NCBI GenBank assembly: GCA_025358395.1
Contig: JANYJT010000159.1
Location: forward strand, 1-35,124
Direction of reading: 5' to 3'
From: Bacteroidia bacterium
Lineage (GTDB): Bacteria; Bacteroidota; Bacteroidia; Bacteroidales; Prolixibacteraceae
DNA: 35,124 bases
Part shown: piece after piece, positions 16,090 to 23,589 of the stretch
Position numbering within the stretch: position 1 is the stretch's first letter
Layout: each line of letters starts with the position of its first letter
Notes under the pieces: generated by a model
Database searches by the model: none
Told to the model about the DNA's origin: nothing
Seen by the model: the letters and a program-made list of their open reading frames with translations, nothing else
Made by a program: the position numbers and the translations under genes

Positions 16090-17376
16090 TTACTCCAAAC
16101 TTGTAATATCTATTTCCGGTGAAGAAACCGGTATTGCCTTCAATTCAAAAATACTATTGAGAACAGCGTTTGAATTAAAAAATCCTCCATTCTGCAGGAA
16201 GAACCCGTTGCCTTCAGTCCCTCCGGAATAATCGAGCCGATATCCTCTTTTGGCAATGTCATCACCTGTAAAACGAGCTTTTGTTAATTGGAACCATTGG
16301 CCATTTTTATCCCGGCACCATTGATTTGTATAAAGAGCTTTCCTGGTAAGATAGCCATTTCTGTCATTAAAATTTTCCACGAAAGAGTGGAGACGTGTCA
16401 GATAATGATCCGTTTTGGGCCTGCTGAAACTGGCAATCAACTGCCATTTGTTCTCTTCCGGCGCATAAAACCATGCAGTGAATATGGTGCTTCCTTTTCC
16501 ATCCGGAGTACCTTTTAACAGAAACCGATAGGTCGTCCCTGACTTCCAGTTATAATGGAAATAGCTTTGCCCGCCTGATCCTTCGTTGCCAAACTCTCCG
16601 GTATGCACCCCTTGACCCCTGGAAAGCAAAATGATTTTATCCGACGCGGGGATCTCTCCCGGATGATCCGTTTTGTAAGGGCTCCAAACGGAAAACAGAA
16701 TCCTCCGCTCCGCCCGACCGTTCACCTGCATACCAAAATATCCCTCGCCAAAACCATCCGCCATAAAATAGGAGCCTTCCGGATCCAGACCAACAGGAAT
16801 GGTTACTTCGTTATAGAAATATTCAATTTCAACTCCTTTCGGAAGCTCATAGTTGAGGTGTACCGAGGGACCACGTCTGCCCCAATAGAAACGATTATCC
16901 TGATTGTCTTTGACATAATTGAGCACAACTCCCTGGGAAAGAGATTGAATCAAAAGCTCTGAAACAATCGCGAACTGGCGTCCCTCTTTTGCAATACCGC
17001 AAATCTCAACCTTGTTGTAACCTGCTTTCAGTTTAATCGTTCCGATATAAGCAGCATGAAGCTCTTTCCCGGTTACTGAAAGCGTAAAATTCTTTCTGCC
17101 TACGGATACTTTAATTTTCGATTTTCCTTCCGGAACAACCAGATTGAGAGAAAGATCCGCCTTGCCTTCCTTTTCTGAATGAAAGAAAATCACATATTTG
17201 TCGGATGCAGACTGCCATACCAGCCTATGATCAGCTGACGGTGAATCCTCTGTCAGAAGGTAACCGTTCCCTTCTGTGGGGATGGTGCACCGAACATTAT
17301 CCTGAGCTATCAACGTTTGAATCGTAAAATAGAGGACAATAAAGAAAACACTTCGGATCATCGTTTGTTGACTCAT
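16090..17376 (-). CDS. secreted DUF5077/DUF3472-type protein
   Basis: This is an exported protein of unknown function, 428 residues. The N-terminus (SVFFIVLYFTIQTLIAQ) is a signal peptide; translation may start at the first Met or at Met6. Residues of about 30-150 form a beta-rich domain resembling DUF5077 (IPTEGNGYLLTEDS...), which looks like a carbohydrate-binding-type sandwich. The rest matches DUF3472: FGEGYFGMQVNGRAERRILF, then SVWSPYKTD, GGQSYFHYNWKSGTTYRFLL and WFYAPEENKWQLIASFSRP. Proteins of this kind are common in polysaccharide-degrading Bacteroidetes, so a role on glycans outside the cell is plausible but unproven. It is divergently oriented to the C1 peptidase gene, 56 bases away, so the two share an upstream region. 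Confidence 0.85.
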   Translation of the reverse strand: MSQQTMIRSVFFIVLYFTIQTLIAQDNVRCTIPTEGNGYLLTEDSPSADHRLVWQSASDKYVIFFHSEKEGKADLSLNLVVPEGKSKIKVSVGRKNFTLSVTGKELHAAYIGTIKLKAGYNKVEICGIAKEGRQFAIVSELLIQSLSQGVVLNYVKDNQDNRFYWGRRGPSVHLNYELPKGVEIEYFYNEVTIPVGLDPEGSYFMADGFGEGYFGMQVNGRAERRILFSVWSPYKTDHPGEIPASDKIILLSRGQGVHTGEFGNEGSGGQSYFHYNWKSGTTYRFLLKGTPDGKGSTIFTAWFYAPEENKWQLIASFSRPKTDHYLTRLHSFVENFNDRNGYLTRKALYTNQWCRDKNGQWFQLTKARFTGDDIAKRGYRLDYSGGTEGNGFFLQNGGFFNSNAVLNSIFELKAIPVSSPEIDITSLE

Positions 17377-17432
17377 TTGAAAATATACTTGATATTTTTT
17401 GTAATAATTACATTTTTATCTATCTTTCGAGA

Positions 17433-18398
17433 ATGGTCATTTCTCTAACTACAAATTTACCAAATTTTAATCCCTTAAAGATGGAAGATTCAACCTTAAT
17501 TACAAAGCTGGGTTGGCTGCCTGATTGGCCCGACTTCAGAGACAAAACAGAAGAGGATGATCATGTATCTCCTCGTCTTGCAGGACTTGGTCAGATGGAT
17601 TCGATTAAAAAGATGAAGTCCAAATTGGCTTCTTCTGCACCTTCTGCACCTCCGCCTGCTTCAGTCAACTTAACGCAATGGTTTGCACCTGTAAAAAATC
17701 AGGGGAACCTGGGCTCTTGCGCTGCCAATGCCGCGGTCAGCATGGTCGAATATTTCGAACAGCGAGCTTTCGGAAAAATCACACCACCCTCCAGGCTATT
17801 CCTATACAAAACGGCCCGAAATTTAATGCATCAAACCGGCGACTCCGGCGCTTTTCTTAGAAGCATGATGGGTGCAATGGTTCTTTTTGGTGTTCCACCT
17901 GAAGAATATTGGCCCTATGACATCTCTCAATATGAAGTTGAGCCGACACCTTTTTGCTATGCTTTTGCTCAAAATTTCCAGGCAATCAGCTATTACCGTT
18001 TAGACCCGCCCGGAACTACCCCCTCGGCTTTGCTGGCCAGTATCAGGCAAAATCTGTCGTCCGGACTCCCACTGATGTTCGGATTTACCGTATATCAGTC
18101 AATTGCGCAATCCAACACCAACGGCGGCAAGATCCCTTTTCCGGAAAAAGGCGACAAAATTGATGGAGGACATGCGGTTGTAGCTGCGGGCTATGATGAC
18201 ACCATGAAAATCAAAAGCAAGGCAGCCGGTGCCAAAGAAACTACGGGTGCCATCCTGATAAGAAATTCATGGGGTGCTGCCTGGGGTCAAAACGGATATG
18301 GTTGGTTGCCATACGATTACATCCTGAGGGGATTGGCCATCGATTGGTGGTCGTTGCTCAAAAATGAATGGGTGGACACGGGGAACTTCAATCCTTGA
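17433..18398 (+). CDS. papain-like (C1 family) cysteine peptidase
   Basis: The catalytic set of papain-type peptidases is complete: Gln90 and Cys96 in VKNQGNLGSCAANA, His247 in DGGHAVVAAGYDD and Asn278 in LIRNSWGAAWGQNGYGWLPY. The N-terminus holds the LGWLPDWPDFRD motif typical of bacterial C1A-like peptidases. There is no signal peptide, so a cytoplasmic or unusually exported location is likely. A second possible start, ATG at 17481 (MEDSTLITKLGW), would trim 16 residues and may be the true one; the upstream sequence does not settle it. Its 3' end runs into a heptamer array shared with the convergent rlmN gene. Confidence 0.9.
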   Translation: MVISLTTNLPNFNPLKMEDSTLITKLGWLPDWPDFRDKTEEDDHVSPRLAGLGQMDSIKKMKSKLASSAPSAPPPASVNLTQWFAPVKNQGNLGSCAANAAVSMVEYFEQRAFGKITPPSRLFLYKTARNLMHQTGDSGAFLRSMMGAMVLFGVPPEEYWPYDISQYEVEPTPFCYAFAQNFQAISYYRLDPPGTTPSALLASIRQNLSSGLPLMFGFTVYQSIAQSNTNGGKIPFPEKGDKIDGGHAVVAAGYDDTMKIKSKAAGAKETTGAILIRNSWGAAWGQNGYGWLPYDYILRGLAIDWWSLLKNEWVDTGNFNP

Positions 18399-18403
18399 AG
18401 TTC

Positions 18404-18537
18404 AAGGTTAAAGGCTAAAGGCTAAAGGTTAAAGTAGGGAACGCTTTTATCAAGATGGTAACAAATAAATTTAAAAATCAATGGTATAGGTTTTTATCAC
18501 TTCACGAATGCCACTTTAGCCTTTAGCCTTTAGCCTT
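18404..18537. repeat. inverted pair of heptamer arrays, possible bidirectional terminator
   Basis: Four AAGGYTA units (18404-18431) follow the C1 peptidase stop, and three TAGCCTT units (18517-18537), the reverse complement, lie at the end of rlmN. The arms at about 18411-18434 and 18514-18537 can pair over roughly 24 bases with one G-U pair, leaving a loop of about 80 bases. This sits exactly between two convergent genes, so it could end both transcripts. The rlmN stop codon lies inside the right-hand array. Confidence 0.65.
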
Positions 18538-19560
18538 ATTCTCCTCTTTGGTTGACAGCAACCCGCATGCCGCGTAAATATCCTGCCCACGCGAGGCACG
18601 CACCGAGGTGAAGATTCCTTTGTCGTTCAGTTGATTTTTGAAATGAAGAATGGATTCCTCATCCGGACTTTCCAATGGGGTTCCCGGAACAGGATGAAAG
18701 CGTATCAGATTGATCCTGCATTTGATGCCATTGAGCAGGCGGGCCAACTCTTTGACATGCACAGGTGTGTCATTTAATCCCTTGAAGAGGATATATTCAA
18801 AAGATACGCGTCTTTGTCCGCTGAAGTCCCATTTTCTGATCTCATCAACAACTTCCGCGATAGGATAGGCAATTTGTACCGGCATCAGACTCTTGCGCTG
18901 TTCATCGAAAGGCGTGTGCAGGCTGATGGCTAAATGGGCCTGGCTCTCAGTTAAAAATCGCACCATCGCCGGAAGGATTCCAATAGATGAAACTGTAATA
19001 CGCCTGGGACTCATCCCGTAACCCCATTCTGCTGTCAGAATTTCGATGCTCTTCAGCACTTCATCAAGGTTATCAAAAGGCTCGCCCATGCCCATGTAAA
19101 CAATGTTGGATACAGCAGCCGTCTCTTCTATGCTTTGAATCTGGTTTACTATTTCGCCTGCTGTCAGCTGTCCCTGAAATCCCTGTTTGGCAGTCATGCA
19201 AAAAAGACAGCCCATCTTGCATCCCACCTGAGAAGAGACGCAAACAGTGGTTCGGTCATCATCCGGAATCATGGCCGTTTCTATAAACCGATGATTTCCG
19301 GTGACAAACAGATATTTTTTCGTACCATCCTCACTGACCTGAACTTTCGATGGCCGAACAGTGCCTAACTCACATTTTTCGCTTAGGAGCTCTCTCGTTT
19401 TTTTGGAGAGATTGCTCATCTCTTCGATTGAACTTATCCGTTTCTTGTATAACCAATCAGCCAGCTGCCCGGCAGTAAATTTGGGCAATCCCATATCTGT
19501 CACGAGTTGAATCAGCTCGTTCAATGTTTTGCCAAACAATAATTCTTTGGTAGTTTCCAT
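18523..19560 (-). CDS. rlmN: 23S rRNA (adenine2503-C2)-methyltransferase RlmN
   Basis: This radical SAM enzyme methylates A2503 of 23S rRNA (and A37 of some tRNAs). The [4Fe-4S] motif CKMGCLFC (CxxxCxxC), MGMGEPFDNLDEV, RRITVSSIGI and SLHTPFDEQR are diagnostic, and the mechanistic C-terminal Cys is present in IYAACGLL. From the start chosen here, ATG at 19560, it has 345 residues, a normal length. An ATG at 19584 would add eight residues and overlap the upstream flavoprotein gene by 20 bases; the later start leaves a 4-base gap and fits family N-termini better. Its last four codons and stop lie inside a heptamer array, so the C-terminal tail (NKAKG) is repeat-encoded. It is probably cotranscribed with the upstream reductase-like gene. 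Confidence 0.95.
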   Translation of the reverse strand: METTKELLFGKTLNELIQLVTDMGLPKFTAGQLADWLYKKRISSIEEMSNLSKKTRELLSEKCELGTVRPSKVQVSEDGTKKYLFVTGNHRFIETAMIPDDDRTTVCVSSQVGCKMGCLFCMTAKQGFQGQLTAGEIVNQIQSIEETAAVSNIVYMGMGEPFDNLDEVLKSIEILTAEWGYGMSPRRITVSSIGILPAMVRFLTESQAHLAISLHTPFDEQRKSLMPVQIAYPIAEVVDEIRKWDFSGQRRVSFEYILFKGLNDTPVHVKELARLLNGIKCRINLIRFHPVPGTPLESPDEESILHFKNQLNDKGIFTSVRASRGQDIYAACGLLSTKEENKAKG

Positions 19561-19564
19561 CACA

Positions 19565-20245
19565 TTAGAAAAAAATCTCGGCATAAATCTGGTCGTAAGG
19601 AACTCCCTTTTGGATCAGCAGATCACGAACCTCAACAACCATCAGCGCCTGACCGCAAAGATAGTACTTATCCCCTTTGGGAAGTTCGGGTTGAGCCGGT
19701 AGATAATCAGTTATCCTCCCGGCAAAGTGCTTCCCTTCATTCTCTCTGCTGCAGCAGCAGATGTATTGGTCGCCCAGCTCTTTTTTCAGAAAATCTTCAA
19801 AATAAAACTGGTTGACATAACTCACACCATGCAATAGTTTCTTGTTTTTGAATCTCCCGGAACGGATCATGCTGTAAAAAGGAGCAATTCCTGTACCTGT
19901 AGCAATCCAATACGCCGGAGTCTCATCGCAAGTAAAACTTCCATATGGATCTGAAACATAAATGACCTCGCCAGGCTTCATCCCTGCCAATCGGGGAGTA
20001 AGAACTCCTCCGGGTTTTACATTGAAAAGGACAGAAATATTTTCCTCCTTATTGCCGCTGCAAATACTGTAAATCCGGGGGGGCTCATGAAGATCTGCTG
20101 ATATTTTAACCACTTGACCGGGATTAAAATCAACATCACGCCTCCAGGAAAGGACAAAAACATTGGGCGAAATTTCCTCGTTTCCTGTGATCTTCACCGC
20201 CTTTAATTCATACTTATTTTGGTTGGTCAACTGCATATGCATCAT
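19565..20245 (-). CDS. ferredoxin-NADP(+) reductase-like FAD oxidoreductase
   Basis: This is a two-domain flavoprotein of the ferredoxin reductase superfamily, 226 residues. The FAD-binding motif RIYSICSG and the following VKPGGVLTPRLA and GEVIYVSDPYGSF segments are clear. The NAD(P)-binding half begins at YWIATGTGIAPFYSMI, carries YYLCGQALMVVEVRDLL and ends in the typical aromatic tail YAEIFF. Electron partner is unknown; bacterial relatives reduce ferredoxin or flavodoxin. Three Met codons occur at the N-terminus (20245, 20242, 20236), and I keep the first. It lies 4 bases upstream of rlmN, a radical SAM enzyme that needs low-potential electrons. A supply role is an attractive guess only. 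Confidence 0.9.
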   Translation of the reverse strand: MMHMQLTNQNKYELKAVKITGNEEISPNVFVLSWRRDVDFNPGQVVKISADLHEPPRIYSICSGNKEENISVLFNVKPGGVLTPRLAGMKPGEVIYVSDPYGSFTCDETPAYWIATGTGIAPFYSMIRSGRFKNKKLLHGVSYVNQFYFEDFLKKELGDQYICCCSRENEGKHFAGRITDYLPAQPELPKGDKYYLCGQALMVVEVRDLLIQKGVPYDQIYAEIFF

Positions 20246-20476
20246 CTGATTTTCGATTTTGGAATTTCAATTTTGGAATGGGCCAGATTCGAAATCCAAG
20301 GCAATAAATACAAATAAACGTAAAGCAGTAAAGAAAGTTTTCGAAAAATCACAATTTCTATTCATTTGAATGACAAATTATTACTTCAGCATTGAAATAT
20401 TAGGGATGCAATTCTTCTGATTTTTGGGTAACTTCGTGCAGGTTTTAAAAGTATAAGAAGTTTGTTCAAGAATACC

Positions 20477-20815
20477 ATGATCACGAAAATTGTATCAGGA
20501 TTAAGATGGGTGTTGGTTCAGATTGTTCTGCTCCCGGTCTATTTTTACCGAGCTGCAATTTCGCCTCTCACTCCAGCCTCTTGCCGTCATATCCCTACCT
20601 GCTCTCAGTATGCTATGGATGCGGTTAAAATTCATGGTCCTTTCAAGGGTTTTTGGATGGCGACAAACCGAATCCTTCACTGTCATCCCTGGGGAACTTC
20701 GGGATATGACCCGGTACCACCGCGGAAAAAGAGGGGGAGAGTGGTGAAGAGAGAAACGGGAAACGGAGAAATGGAGAAGAAGGACTGGGGGTCTTTGAGA
20801 CAGGGAGAGTGGTGA
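20477..20815 (+). CDS. yidD: membrane protein insertion efficiency factor YidD
   Basis: YidD is a small membrane-associated protein that helps YidC-dependent protein insertion. The diagnostic segment [29 protein letters not shown] is present in full, including the three conserved cysteines, with [16 protein letters not shown] at the end of the core. Start is ATG at 20477; the in-frame TTG at 20462 is less likely. The core ends near residue 82. The remaining 30 or so residues, rich in Lys, Arg, Glu and Gly, are encoded by a 45-base direct repeat and look like an accidental extension. It is a solo gene here, not beside rpmH, rnpA or yidC. Confidence 0.93.
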   Translation: MITKIVSGLRWVLVQIVLLPVYFYRAAISPLTPASCRHIPTCSQYAMDAVKIHGPFKGFWMATNRILHCHPWGTSGYDPVPPRKKRGRVVKRETGNGEMEKKDWGSLRQGEW

Positions 20816-20847
20816 AGAGAGAAACGGGAAACGGAGAAACGGAGAAG
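20735..20847. repeat. 45-base direct repeat with internal GAAACGG heptamers
   Basis: Bases 20735-20779 and 20803-20847 are the same over 45 positions except one T/C difference. Each copy contains GAAACGG units spaced by 7 or 8 bases. The first copy and part of the second code for the C-terminal extension of YidD, and the YidD stop falls in the second copy. Confidence 0.9.
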
Positions 20848-20881
20848 ACTTTAACCACGATATTGCACCTTCACAAATCCA

Positions 20882-20926
20882 GCCGCAGAGCGGCGGCCTG
20901 TTTGTAGCCAGGGGTTGAACCCCTGG
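20882..20926. repeat. REP-like double palindrome
   Basis: Two neighbouring inverted repeats: GCCGC/GCGGC (20882-20886 and 20890-20894, loop AGA) and CCAGGGGTT/AACCCCTGG (20908-20916 and 20918-20926). Such paired GC-rich palindromes in a gap resemble dispersed repetitive extragenic palindromes; I recall similar sequences elsewhere in Bacteroidetes. It could also stop transcription of yidD, but no T-run follows. The rest of the gap to 21061 shows nothing recognisable. Confidence 0.6.
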
Positions 20927-21061
20927 TAAGGAATGATTAAAGAAGAACCGTCCGCGGTAGTGTGTTGAATGAAGGATAATCATTCGTTTCGGACGGAAGG
21001 CAAGAATCCGGGCAGATGCATGGATGAGAAAATTGGGAATTGAATTTAAGGAATTTTTAAT

Positions 21062-21928
21062 ATGAGAAAAATAGTATTGGTTTTGATAGCATTGGCTGCT
21101 TTGGTCTCCTGCCAGACAACAACCAAAAAAAACAAGGAGAAGATTGTCTTTGCAAGTATTCTTCCGTTGCAGTATTTTACGGATCAGATTACCGGCAATC
21201 TTTATGTTTCAGAAGTAATGGTACCACCTGGCGTAGGTCCTGAAACCTACAATCCCACTCCCCGGCAGATGGGAGATATGGCTAAGGCCGGAGCCTTTTT
21301 TGCCAATGGATTTCTGGGTTTTGAAGAGGCCTACCTGGAAAAATTTAAATCCAATAATCCCAATCTCGTTTTTGTAAATACCTCTGCGGGCGTTGAGCTG
21401 ATCCATGCTGCCGGTCATGATCATGGCGACAATTCCCACGAAAAAGGAGTAGATCCCCATACCTGGTCATCCCCGGAAGGTGCCAGAATCATTGCCCGAA
21501 ACATCTATGACGGAATGGTGAAAATTGATCCTGCCAACCGGGCTAAGTTTCAGGCCAACCTTGACCGCCTGCTCACAAGAATCGACAGTGTTGATTCGGT
21601 CGTGAAGGAGATTCTCACCAATATCCCTTCCCGGAAATTCATGGTTTTCCATCCGGCTCTTGGTTATTTTGCGAGGGAATATGGTCTGGAACAACTTTCA
21701 ATCGAATTTGAAGGCAAGATACCCACTCCCCGGCACATTCAGGATATTGTACTGCAGGCAAAAGCTCAGAACATCAGATACATCATGATCCAAAGAGAGT
21801 TTGATGTCGAAAATGCGGATATCATCGCCAACGAAACCGGAAGCAAAGTGATTCAGATCGATCCGCTGGCCTACGATTGGCCTGGGCAGATGATCTCTTT
21901 GGCGCGTAAAATGGCGGCTGCAAAATAG
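21062..21928 (+). CDS. zinc/manganese-type ABC transporter substrate-binding lipoprotein
   Basis: This is a cluster A-I metal-binding protein (ZnuA/TroA/PsaA type), 288 residues. A lipoprotein signal (IVLVLIALAALVSC) puts Cys17 at the lipidation site. Metal ligands expected for the family are visible as His133 in DPHTWSSP, His197 in FHPALGYF and Asp268 in IDPLAYDWPG. The first ligand position, usually His in a PHxYEPTP context, is Glu61 here (GPETYNPTP). A His/Asp-rich stretch (HAAGHDHGDNSH) lies at residues 115-126, where ZnuA proteins carry their metal-scavenging loop. It heads a three-gene operon with ATPase and permease. Zinc is the likely substrate, manganese or iron being alternatives. 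Confidence 0.9.
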   Translation: MRKIVLVLIALAALVSCQTTTKKNKEKIVFASILPLQYFTDQITGNLYVSEVMVPPGVGPETYNPTPRQMGDMAKAGAFFANGFLGFEEAYLEKFKSNNPNLVFVNTSAGVELIHAAGHDHGDNSHEKGVDPHTWSSPEGARIIARNIYDGMVKIDPANRAKFQANLDRLLTRIDSVDSVVKEILTNIPSRKFMVFHPALGYFAREYGLEQLSIEFEGKIPTPRHIQDIVLQAKAQNIRYIMIQREFDVENADIIANETGSKVIQIDPLAYDWPGQMISLARKMAAAK

Positions 21929-21976
21929 CCCTCATCTCAGCTGATAATTTGTAAATTTGTACGGAAATAGTATTGT

Positions 21977-22753
21977 ATGCTTCAGAATCTCACTTACATG
22001 GTTCCACTGATCGACATTCGACACCTGACGGTTGGCTACGAGGACAACATCATTTTGTCCGATGTCTCCTTCACTATCCATGACAGTGATTTCATCGGGG
22101 TTATTGGCCCCAATGGCGGAGGGAAAACGACCCTTCTAAAGGCAATTTTGGGGCTTTTACCACCGCTCGATGGAGAGGTAATTTTTCATGATTGCATGAC
22201 CCAAGGCAACCGACACCGAATCGGATACCTTCCTCAGATCAACAACATCGACCGCAAATTTCCTATTTCTGTGGCAGAGGTGGTGAAATCCGGTCTTATG
22301 TCAAAAAAGAGCATCATCAAAAAATATCCACAAAAAGATCTTGATTTTGCCGAAGAATTGATGCACCAAATGGGCATTTATGACATTCGCAACAAAGCCA
22401 TTGGAGAACTTTCAGGCGGACAGATCCAGCGTGCATTGCTGTGCCGGGCTCTGGTAAATCAACCCAGGCTTCTTATTCTGGATGAACCCAATACATATGT
22501 GGACAACCGTTTTGAGCGAGAGCTCTACGAAAAGCTTCGTAAACTCAATGAGGAAATCGCTATTTTACTGGTTTCTCATGACCTGGGAACCATCTCCACC
22601 TATGTAAAATCCATTGCCTGTGTGAATCATTCACTACACTACCATCCCGGGAACAAAATAACTCCTGAGCTCATGGAGGCCTATGAGTGCCCGATACAGA
22701 TCATTAGCCACGGCAAAATTCCTCATACCGTCTTACACCAACACGAACAATGA
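21977..22753 (+). CDS. metal ABC transporter ATP-binding protein
   Basis: This is the energy-coupling subunit of the metal importer, 258 residues. Walker A is GPNGGGKTT, the signature is LSGGQIQRA, Walker B is RLLILDEP and the switch His is in LLVSHDLG. It follows the binding-protein gene after 48 bases and overlaps the permease start by ATGA. A second in-frame Met, eight codons in, is an alternative start. Confidence 0.93.
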   Translation: MLQNLTYMVPLIDIRHLTVGYEDNIILSDVSFTIHDSDFIGVIGPNGGGKTTLLKAILGLLPPLDGEVIFHDCMTQGNRHRIGYLPQINNIDRKFPISVAEVVKSGLMSKKSIIKKYPQKDLDFAEELMHQMGIYDIRNKAIGELSGGQIQRALLCRALVNQPRLLILDEPNTYVDNRFERELYEKLRKLNEEIAILLVSHDLGTISTYVKSIACVNHSLHYHPGNKITPELMEAYECPIQIISHGKIPHTVLHQHEQ

Positions 22754-23589
22754 TGGACAACCTGATGTCATTGCTGGCCATGAATTTCTTTCAAAACGCT
22801 TTGCTCGCCTCTCTCCTGGCCAGCATCACCTGCGGTATCATCGGGACCTACATCGTTTCGCGCAGAATCGTCTTTATCAGCGGCGGCATTACCCACGCAT
22901 CATTTGGTGGCATCGGAATGGGATATTATTTTGGATTTGATCCAATTTTGGGCGCCGTGCTTTTTGGCATTTTTTCCGCTCTGGGGATAGAATTCTTTAC
23001 CAGGAAAGCCGATCTCCGTGAGGATTCAGCTATTGCGATGCTCTGGGCACTGGGAATGGCTCTGGGGATCATTTTCATCTTCCTGACACCCGGCTATGCC
23101 CCAAACCTGATGAGCTACCTCTTTGGAAATATCCTGACTGTCTCCTATAGGGAACTTATCTTTCTAACCTTACTCACCATTGGTATCGCTGCATTTTTTA
23201 TGCTCTTCTACAGGATGATCCTGTTTATTTCGTTCGACGAAGAATACGCACTGACCAACAATACCCCGGTCAGGTTGTTTAATATGATCCTTATTTGTTT
23301 GGTTGCTTTAACGATTGTCCTGAATATCAGGGTTGTGGGTATTATCCTGGTTATGTCGCTGCTCACTATCCCGCAGGCAATTTCCAACCTTTTTACCCGC
23401 TACTTTCACAAGATGATCTTCCTGTCTATCCTCTTTGGATTTGTCGGATCCCTCTCCGGACTGATTTTTTCCTATATTTACGACATTCCCTCCGGGGCCT
23501 CCATCATTTTTGCACTGGTGCTGATGTACGGGATCGCCAAAATGTTTTTTGCTAGCAGGAAGGCCCTCGCAGGGAAACTAATGACTTAA
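22750..23589 (+). CDS. metal ABC transporter permease (ZnuB-like)
   Basis: This is the inner-membrane channel subunit of the cluster A-I metal importer, 279 residues with about eight hydrophobic segments (FFQNALLASLLASITCGIIG onward). The SGGITHASFGGIGMGYY segment is characteristic of the family's ATPase-coupling region. Its start overlaps the ATPase stop (ATGATG at 22750), so translation is coupled. Its 3' end overlaps the res gene on the other strand by 12 bases. Confidence 0.93.
   Translation: MMDNLMSLLAMNFFQNALLASLLASITCGIIGTYIVSRRIVFISGGITHASFGGIGMGYYFGFDPILGAVLFGIFSALGIEFFTRKADLREDSAIAMLWALGMALGIIFIFLTPGYAPNLMSYLFGNILTVSYRELIFLTLLTIGIAAFFMLFYRMILFISFDEEYALTNNTPVRLFNMILICLVALTIVLNIRVVGIILVMSLLTIPQAISNLFTRYFHKMIFLSILFGFVGSLSGLIFSYIYDIPSGASIIFALVLMYGIAKMFFASRKALAGKLMT

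Noticed and set aside
20501..20983. 160-residue minus-strand frame across yidD and the REP-like palindromes
   Set aside because: Pro/Ser/Leu-rich translation of the repeats, opposite a clear YidD gene.
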